Origin: UMGS172 sp045592985
GTDB lineage: Bacteria; Bacillota; Clostridia; Oscillospirales; Acutalibacteraceae
Assembly (NCBI GenBank): GCA_045592985.1
Contig: JAZNVU010000008.1
Location: forward strand, 20,384-84,383
Direction of reading: 5' to 3'
DNA length: 64,000 nucleotides
Under the pieces are notes generated by a model. The model saw nothing but the letters and a program-made list of their open reading frames with translations. It made no database searches and was not told where the DNA came from. Shown piece after piece: positions 58,796 through 64,000 of the stretch (positions are counted from its first letter, which is position 1; the number at the start of each line of letters is the position of its first letter). The position numbers and the translations under genes were made by a program.

Positions 58796-59143
58796 ATGGC
58801 AAATAAATTCCGAATTACGGTCGGTGGAATCGATTATATCATCGCTTCCGAAGACGATGAGACTTATGTTCGCCGAATAGGTGATGAACTCAACGCAAAG
58901 TTGGATGCCATGGCAAAGCAAAATCCGTATCTCTCGACCACCATGGCCGCGGTAATGGTTGCACTTGATTATTGCGACAATGCCAAAAAAGCCAACATGG
59001 AGTGTGATGAGGTTAAAGCTAACTTCAAAAACATTGCCGAGGAACTGGCTTGTGCAAGGTTGGAGATAGACGGAGCGCGCCGTGAAATCGAACGCCTTAA
59101 CCGTGAAAACCGTCAACTAAGACTTGACAAAAGCGCATTATGA
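58796..59143 (+). CDS. zapA: Cell division protein ZapA
   Basis: 115 residues from ATG 58796 (AAAGGTGG upstream). MANKFRITVGGIDYIIAS, then the conserved IGDELNAKLDAMAKQNP and a C-terminal coiled coil (ARREIERLNRENRQLRLDK). It binds and bundles FtsZ at midcell. Its stop overlaps the U32 peptidase start (ATGA), a linkage common in Clostridia. Confidence 0.93.
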   Translation: MANKFRITVGGIDYIIASEDDETYVRRIGDELNAKLDAMAKQNPYLSTTMAAVMVALDYCDNAKKANMECDEVKANFKNIAEELACARLEIDGARREIERLNRENRQLRLDKSAL

Positions 59144-61278
59144 TATTGAAAGCCAACAGCGTCGGGATATTAGCCGAAGGTGATTCGGTTAACTCTTCCG
59201 ACGCGCTTTCCGTTTTTAAAAGAAGTAAAATAATTGAAGTTTTGGCGCCTGCAGGCGGTCCCGAGACGGTTATAGCCGCCGTTCGTTCGGGTGCTGATGC
59301 GGTGTATTTCGGTGCGCCCGGTTTTAACGCAAGACGTAACGCGCACAATTTTACCCGCGAGAAAATGACCGAGGCAATAGCCTTTTGTAAAGTAAGGGGA
59401 GTAAAGACCTATCTTACTCTTAACACCTTAGTTTCCGACCGCGAGATGGAAGACGCACTCAAAGAGGCGCAGTTTGCCTTTAATGCGGGAATTGATGCTG
59501 TTATAGTGCAGGATTTAGGATTGGCAGAACTTTTGCACAAAAACTTACCTCTTTTGCCACTCCACGCATCGACCCAGTTGTCGGTTCATTCGTACGAGGC
59601 GTTACCTTTACTTAAAAGTTTGGGCTTTTGCCGTGTTGTACCCGCCAGGGAGATGGACAAAGCATCGCTTGAAATCTTTTGCGCCGAGGCAGAGAAACTA
59701 AGGATTGAGGTTGAAGTTTTTGTTCACGGAGCACTTTGCATGTGCTTGTCGGGTCAATGCTACTTGAGTGCAATGCTTGGCGGACGAAGCGGTAACCGTG
59801 GTCTTTGTGCACAACCTTGCCGCCTTGAATTTGCAGTGGACGGTGGTACAGGTCATGATTTGAGCCTTAAAGACATGAGTGTTTTGGAACACGTCGACGA
59901 ACTGCGGGAGATGGGTGTCTGTTCGCTAAAAATAGAGGGCAGAATGAAACGACCTGAATATGTTGCCGCCGCAACAGCCGTTGCAAGGGCAAAGGTTGAC
60001 GGCTGTGAGGTTTCCAACGATATAAAACAACTTCTTTCGGGTATTTTTTCTCGTAGCGGTCATACCGACGGTTATTTTACCGCCGATTATAAAAATATGT
60101 TCGGTGTGCGTACTGATGGTGACGAAAAACTGTCGAAAGACCTTATCAACACCGCGCACGAACTTTATAGACGCGACCGACAGAGTGTTGCGGTCGATAT
60201 GACGTTGAAACTCAAAAAAGGCGAAAAAGCAAGTCTTGTTTTATGTGATGGCGACGGTAATTCTGTGATGGTTTTTGGCAAAATTCCCGAAAATGCCCAA
60301 AACGTACCGCTTACCGAAGACGTTGTAAAAGAAAAACTGTCTAAACTCGGCGGTACTTGTTACTATCTTCGCGAGTTTACTGCCGAGATAGACGATGGAC
60401 TGTTTTTGGGTGGTGCCGACTTAAACGCATTAAGACGTGATGCTGCCGAGAGGCTTGATATCGAACGTGCAAAGGTTACCCAAAAAGCAACTGCTCAACC
60501 GGTTGTACCCGAAATCACACCTCGAAAAGTTGTCGCTGAGAACGTTGTGGCTTTTTTCAGGAGTGAAACTCAGATACCCGATAATCTGTCGGGAATAAAG
60601 GCGGTTGTGCTACCGGTGGAAACCGACTTTTCGAACGTTTCGGTGCCGGAAAGTGTAACACTCATTGCCGATATCCCAAGAGGCAGTATGCACTTGACTG
60701 AAAGGTACAAGTCAAAATTAGAGGAAGCCGTAGCAAACGGTGTAAAAGCAGTAACGGTTGGCAATCTTGCGGGCATTACTTTGGCAAAAGAAGTAGGAGT
60801 ACCCATTATAGCAAGCGTTGGCATGAACGTGTTTAATTCACATTCAATAACCGCGTTGCAAAACATGGGTGTTTGCGCTGCGGTTGCGTCGTTCGAACTG
60901 ACTGCCGACGAATTAAGGAAGTTGGGTGGAAGGTTGCCCATAGGCGCTGTTACTTACGGCAGACTGCCGCTTATGATTTTTAAAAATTGTCCCGGCAAAA
61001 ACGGAGTAGGTTGTGTGTCCTGCCAAGGCAAAACAACACTTAAAGACCGCAAGGGAATAGAGTTCCCCGTTATGTGCCGAGGCGAATTTTCCGAGATGTT
61101 TAATTCAAGAGTTTTGTGGAACTTTGACCGCAAACGCGATATGGGACTCGACTTTGAGGTGCTTTATTTTACCGATGAGACCAAATCCCGTTGCGCCGAA
61201 ATTATAGAAGCCGCAAAGCAAAACAAATCACCCGACTGTGAATATACAAGAGGATTATACTACCGCGGAGTGCAGTAG
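59140..61278 (+). CDS. U32-family peptidase-like protein (RlhA/TrhP/YhbU type)
   Basis: 712 residues. After a 28-residue lead, EVLAPAGGPETVIAAVRSGA and VYFGAPGFNARRNAHNF open the U32 domain. The signature block with clustered cysteines, VHGALCMCLSGQCYLSAM ... GNRGLCAQPCRL, and GRMKRPEYVA follow. A second half (about 330-600) and a late Cys pair (CPGKNGVGCVSCQG) complete the long form. Relatives modify RNA by iron-dependent hydroxylation rather than cut proteins, so the peptidase name may mislead. It is coupled to zapA. Confidence 0.9.
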   Translation: MILKANSVGILAEGDSVNSSDALSVFKRSKIIEVLAPAGGPETVIAAVRSGADAVYFGAPGFNARRNAHNFTREKMTEAIAFCKVRGVKTYLTLNTLVSDREMEDALKEAQFAFNAGIDAVIVQDLGLAELLHKNLPLLPLHASTQLSVHSYEALPLLKSLGFCRVVPAREMDKASLEIFCAEAEKLRIEVEVFVHGALCMCLSGQCYLSAMLGGRSGNRGLCAQPCRLEFAVDGGTGHDLSLKDMSVLEHVDELREMGVCSLKIEGRMKRPEYVAAATAVARAKVDGCEVSNDIKQLLSGIFSRSGHTDGYFTADYKNMFGVRTDGDEKLSKDLINTAHELYRRDRQSVAVDMTLKLKKGEKASLVLCDGDGNSVMVFGKIPENAQNVPLTEDVVKEKLSKLGGTCYYLREFTAEIDDGLFLGGADLNALRRDAAERLDIERAKVTQKATAQPVVPEITPRKVVAENVVAFFRSETQIPDNLSGIKAVVLPVETDFSNVSVPESVTLIADIPRGSMHLTERYKSKLEEAVANGVKAVTVGNLAGITLAKEVGVPIIASVGMNVFNSHSITALQNMGVCAAVASFELTADELRKLGGRLPIGAVTYGRLPLMIFKNCPGKNGVGCVSCQGKTTLKDRKGIEFPVMCRGEFSEMFNSRVLWNFDRKRDMGLDFEVLYFTDETKSRCAEIIEAAKQNKSPDCEYTRGLYYRGVQ

Positions 61279-61295
61279 TTGTTTGAAAAGAGGTT

Positions 61296-61373
61296 ATAGC
61301 GTGAAAAATCACGCTAAACAAATATAGAGACGCGTATTTCTCGCCGATTACTCGGCAACCGAAATACATGCGT
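61296..61373 (+). promoter_or_regulatory. Structured leader before htpG (two hairpins)
   Basis: AGCGTGA-AAAA-TCACGCT near 61298-61315 is a 7-bp hairpin. GTATTTC...GAAATAC with an inner GCCGATTACTCGGC (61343-61356 region) forms a second, nested one. Neither has a T-run. TATAAT at 61374-61379 with TCGGCA at 61352-61357 (16-bp spacer) is a possible promoter. Confidence 0.5.
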
Positions 61374-61374
61374 T

Positions 61375-61441
61375 ATAATAATCACCATATCCGTGATTTT
61401 ATATCGCATTTTGTGTCTCGGAAAGATATGGTGATTATTAT
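61375..61441 (+). promoter_or_regulatory. 17-bp inverted repeat covering the htpG ribosome-binding site and start
   Basis: The left arm (61375-61391) and the right arm (61425-61441) are perfectly complementary over 17 bp with a 33-base loop. The right arm contains GGTGAT, the only Shine-Dalgarno-like site, and AT of the ATG at 61440. In RNA the site and start codon would be buried. This could be an RNA thermometer or another translation switch, or a protein operator in DNA. Confidence 0.7.
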
Positions 61442-63341
61442 GAGAAAGAAAAATTTTAAAGCCGAATCAAAACGTTTGCTTGATTTGATGATTAACTCAA
61501 TCTATACAAACAAGGATATTTTCCTTAGAGAAATCATTTCAAACGCAAGCGATGCCGTCGATAAATTGCACTATCTGTCGCTTACCGACGAAAGTTTAAG
61601 AAGCGATACTGCCGAACTCGGCATTACCGTAACACTCGATAAAAACGAGCGAACCATAACCGTTTCGGATAACGGTATCGGTATGACTGCTGAGGAGTTG
61701 GAAGAAAATCTAGGCACCATTGCCAAAAGCGGTTCTTTGAAGTTTAAAGAGCAGATAAAGGCTGAGGATACCGACAATGCGGCTGAAATTATAGGTCAGT
61801 TCGGTGTTGGTTTCTATTCGGCTTTTATGGTTGCCGATAAGGTTACTGTTATAACCAAAAAGTATGATTCTGATGTTGCTTTTAGATGGACAAGCGAAGG
61901 CTGTGACGGTTACACTATTGAGGAGTGTGCAAAAGATTTCCGCGGCACAGATATAATTATGCACATAAAAGAGGATACCGCCGACGAAAAGTACAGCGAA
62001 TACTTAGAGCAGTTTAAAATAAGCAGCCTTATAAGACAGTATTCCGACTATATTCGTTATCCGATATGTATGGATATGGAACGTACCGAAAATGTTGCTA
62101 AAGAGGGTGAAGAACCCAAGTACGAAATGGTTGTAAAACGTGAGACTTTAAACAGCATGGTACCTATCTGGCAACGTTCAAAGTCGGAAGTGTCGGACGA
62201 GGAGTGCAACGAGTATTATAAGGAAAAGTTTATGGATTTTTCCGACCCTGTATGTACCATTCGTGTATCTGCCGAAGGGCTTGTATCATATAAGGCTATG
62301 CTTTTCGTTCCGTCTACGTTGCCTTACGGCTATTTCACCAAGGACTTTGAAAAAGGACTTCAACTTTATTCCAACGGCGTGTTGATTATGGATAAGTGCG
62401 AGGAATTATTGCCCGACCATTTCCGTTTTGTCAAAGGTGTTGTGGACAGCCCCGATTTGTCGCTTAATATCTCGCGTGAGATTTTACAGCACGACCGTCA
62501 ACTCAAAACCATAGCCGCCAACATCGAAAAGAAGATAAAAACCGAACTTTTGAAAATTCTTAACAACGACCCCGAAAAATATGCCGCATTCTGGCGCAAT
62601 TTCGGTGTTCAGGTAAAATACGGTGCAGTCAGCGACTTTGGCATGCACAAAGATGCAGTTAAGAACCTGCTTGTTTTCCATTCGTCTGAAACAGGTGCTT
62701 TAACTACGCTTAAAGACTACGTTGCCCGTATGAAAGAGGGTCAGCAGTTTATCTACTACGCTTGCGGTGACTCGGTTGAGAGCATTGCGGCTTTACCTCA
62801 GACCGAACTTTGCCTCGATAAGGGATACGAAATGCTGTATCTTACCGAAGACGTCGACGAGTTTGTTGTTCAGTCGTTAAACAATTTTGACGAGAAAGAG
62901 TTTAAATCGGTTGCCGCCGAAGATGCGGGTCTTAAATCCGAAGAGGAAAAGAAAGAAACCGAGGAAAAACGCGAAAAATACAAGGAACTTTGCGATTTTG
63001 TAAAAGAAACCTTGGGTGACCAAATCGCCGAGTGCGTTATTTCGGATAAACTTAAAAGCCACCCTGTGTTCATTTCGGCAAAAGGTCAGATAACCCTGGA
63101 AATGGAAAAATATTTTGCCGCAGTACCGGGTGACGACCACAAACCCAAAGCCGAAAAGGTGCTTGAACTTAATCCCGACCATGCCGTGTTCAAAGCACTG
63201 GAGGACGCGTTCAACAACGACAAACAAAAGGCAGAAAACATAGCAAAAATCCTCGGTGACAGCGCAAGGCTTATTGCAGGACTCCCCGTAGAAGACGCTG
63301 TTGGTTTCTGCGATAAGGTTTGCGAACTGATTACGAAATAA
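61440..63341 (+). CDS. htpG: Chaperone HtpG (bacterial Hsp90)
   Basis: 633 residues from ATG 61440, matching the usual start MRKKNFKAESKRLLDLMI. The GHKL ATP site is complete: LREIISNASDAVDKL, VSDNGIGMTAEEL, SGSLKF and IGQFGVGFYSAFMV. The middle domain has the catalytic-loop Arg region (SREILQHDRQLKTI), and the C-terminal dimer domain is present. In-frame ATGs at 61368 and 61428 exist but lie in the leader repeat. The leader suggests control at translation. Confidence 0.96.
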   Translation: MRKKNFKAESKRLLDLMINSIYTNKDIFLREIISNASDAVDKLHYLSLTDESLRSDTAELGITVTLDKNERTITVSDNGIGMTAEELEENLGTIAKSGSLKFKEQIKAEDTDNAAEIIGQFGVGFYSAFMVADKVTVITKKYDSDVAFRWTSEGCDGYTIEECAKDFRGTDIIMHIKEDTADEKYSEYLEQFKISSLIRQYSDYIRYPICMDMERTENVAKEGEEPKYEMVVKRETLNSMVPIWQRSKSEVSDEECNEYYKEKFMDFSDPVCTIRVSAEGLVSYKAMLFVPSTLPYGYFTKDFEKGLQLYSNGVLIMDKCEELLPDHFRFVKGVVDSPDLSLNISREILQHDRQLKTIAANIEKKIKTELLKILNNDPEKYAAFWRNFGVQVKYGAVSDFGMHKDAVKNLLVFHSSETGALTTLKDYVARMKEGQQFIYYACGDSVESIAALPQTELCLDKGYEMLYLTEDVDEFVVQSLNNFDEKEFKSVAAEDAGLKSEEEKKETEEKREKYKELCDFVKETLGDQIAECVISDKLKSHPVFISAKGQITLEMEKYFAAVPGDDHKPKAEKVLELNPDHAVFKALEDAFNNDKQKAENIAKILGDSARLIAGLPVEDAVGFCDKVCELITK

Positions 63342-63349
63342 AAGGATTT

Positions 63350-63586
63350 ATGGAAGAATATATAAAATTCATTGTCGTTTGGGTGGTGTTCATGGTGGCG
63401 CTGGGTTTAATAACCGTGTCGGTGCCGAAAATCGCCGCAAAAATCGACAAAACGAGAGAAAAATATAAAGATAAAAAAAGAGAAAATATGTATTCCCTTG
63501 GGCAAACGTCGTTTATGGAGCCTGCCGAAGGGTTAGATAACCCCACAGAAAATCAAGATATTGCTGAAGAGCAAAGAACGGAGTAA
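63350..63586 (+). CDS. Small single-pass membrane protein
   Basis: 78 residues from ATG 63350 (AAAGGA upstream), eight bases after htpG. One membrane helix (FIVVWVVFMVALGLITVSV) then a charged tail (KIDKTREKYKDKKRENMY) and an acidic end. Function not recognised. It lies two bases before lepA, so it is probably translated with both neighbours. Confidence 0.6.
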   Translation: MEEYIKFIVVWVVFMVALGLITVSVPKIAAKIDKTREKYKDKKRENMYSLGQTSFMEPAEGLDNPTENQDIAEEQRTE

Positions 63587-63588
63587 AA

Positions 63589-64000
63589 ATGGCAATACCT
63601 CAGGAAAGAATAAGAAATTTTTGCATAGTTGCGCATATTGACCATGGCAAATCTACCCTTGCCGACCGCCTTTTGGAGCATACCAAAACGGTTGCCGAGC
63701 GTGATATGGAGGATCAACTGCTTGACAGTATGGACCTCGAAAGGGAGCGCGGAATAACTATAAAATCCCACGCCGTAACGCTTTATTACGAGGCTAAGGA
63801 CGGCTTGGAGTATGAATTTAATCTTATCGACACCCCCGGTCACGTCGACTTTGGATACGAGGTGTCTCGGTCGCTTGCCGCCTGCGAGGGTGCCGTTTTA
63901 ATAGTCGATGCTTCGCAGGGAATAGAGGCTCAGACCCTTGCCAACACCTATCTGGCGGTTGACCACGGGCTTGAAATTTTGCCCGTTATCAATAAAATCG
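63589..64000 (+). CDS. lepA: Elongation factor 4 (LepA), 5' part
   Basis: About 137 residues, cut off by the window end. MAIPQERIRNFCIVAHIDHG, P-loop AHIDHGKSTLADRLL, switch I MDLERERGITIK and switch II DTPGHVDFGYEV identify LepA rather than TypA (LDSMDLERE). It is a GTPase acting on translating ribosomes. It starts two bases after the small membrane protein gene, so it is in that operon. Confidence 0.95.
   Translation, partial: MAIPQERIRNFCIVAHIDHGKSTLADRLLEHTKTVAERDMEDQLLDSMDLERERGITIKSHAVTLYYEAKDGLEYEFNLIDTPGHVDFGYEVSRSLAACEGAVLIVDASQGIEAQTLANTYLAVDHGLEILPVINKI

Noticed and set aside
59140..61278. Secreted collagenase role for the U32 protein
   Set aside because: No signal peptide, and coupling to zapA plus the Cys-cluster layout fit the intracellular RNA-modifying branch better.
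61290..61440. CIRCE (HrcA) operator before htpG
   Set aside because: The inverted repeats present do not contain the TTAGCACTC/GAGTGCTAA arms or the nine-base spacer.

Overview
The window looks like a chromosomal segment of a strictly anaerobic, low-to-moderate-GC Firmicute of class Clostridia, most likely an Oscillospirales/Ruminococcaceae-type gut bacterium. The reasons are Gram-positive style Shine-Dalgarno sites before nearly every gene, three T-box leaders, an oxygen-sensitive class III ribonucleotide reductase, a bile-salt-hydrolase-family enzyme, an LPXTG-like surface protein, and the clusters rpmH-rnpA-yidD-yidC-jag, DUF1385-prmC, recA-recX-rimO-pgsA and cysE-cysS. There is no rRNA operon, CRISPR array, intact insertion sequence or recognisable prophage. 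The species assignment is an inference.

Layout. 1-8.4 kb: a LuxR-type regulator, a small Cys-rich protein and a giant (about 2190 residue) von Willebrand A / pilin-isopeptide-domain adhesin. 8.4-13.4 kb (minus strand): a T-box-controlled gatC-gatA-gatB-aspS operon for Asp- and transamidated Asn-tRNA. 13.4-19.6 kb: two small exported proteins, cardiolipin synthase, an HtrA protease and a ComM-like ATPase. 19.6-19.9 kb: tRNA-Arg(ACG) with a duplicated 3' end. 20-31.4 kb: a choloylglycine-hydrolase-family enzyme, an acyltransferase, an NrdR-type regulated nrdG / nrdD-redoxin fusion / trxB set, fruK, a membrane protein, a T-box plus trpB, an orphan MazF and a propeller-like protein. 31.4-40.8 kb: a mini-regulatory island (sigma-region-4-like protein, partner, XRE repressor), then rpmH-rnpA-yidD-yidC-jag, DUF951, prfA, sua5/tsaC, coaE, a lytic transglycosylase and an M18 aminopeptidase. 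41-46.5 kb: zinc-ribbon membrane proteins, a lipoprotein and a two-component system. 46.5-57.4 kb: DUF1385, prmC, recA, recX, rimO, pgsA, a zinc-ribbon membrane protein, T-box-cysE-cysS, a methyltransferase and rsmI. 57.4-64 kb: TPP riboswitch-thiT, zapA, a U32 peptidase, htpG, a small membrane protein and the 5' end of lepA.

How the genes fit together. A non-discriminating-looking archaeal-type AspRS sits with GatCAB, so Asp-tRNA(Asn) made by the synthetase can be amidated; the T-box in front aligns with an Asp (GAC) specifier. NrdD carries its own C-terminal CxxC redoxin and is followed by thioredoxin reductase, so electron supply is encoded in one unit, behind sites resembling NrdR boxes. 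RNA-level control is unusually rich: T-boxes for Asp, Trp and Cys, a TPP riboswitch, and a 17-bp inverted repeat that covers the ribosome-binding site and start codon of htpG.

The most unusual points are the htpG inverted repeat; the trpB T-box that is apparently bypassed by a consensus promoter after its terminator; the nrdD-redoxin fusion; the Cys-rich protein whose stop overlaps the adhesin start region; the duplicated tRNA 3' end; and the inverted-repeat element inserted between the cys T-box terminator and cysE. All calls come from reading the sequence; no database search was possible.
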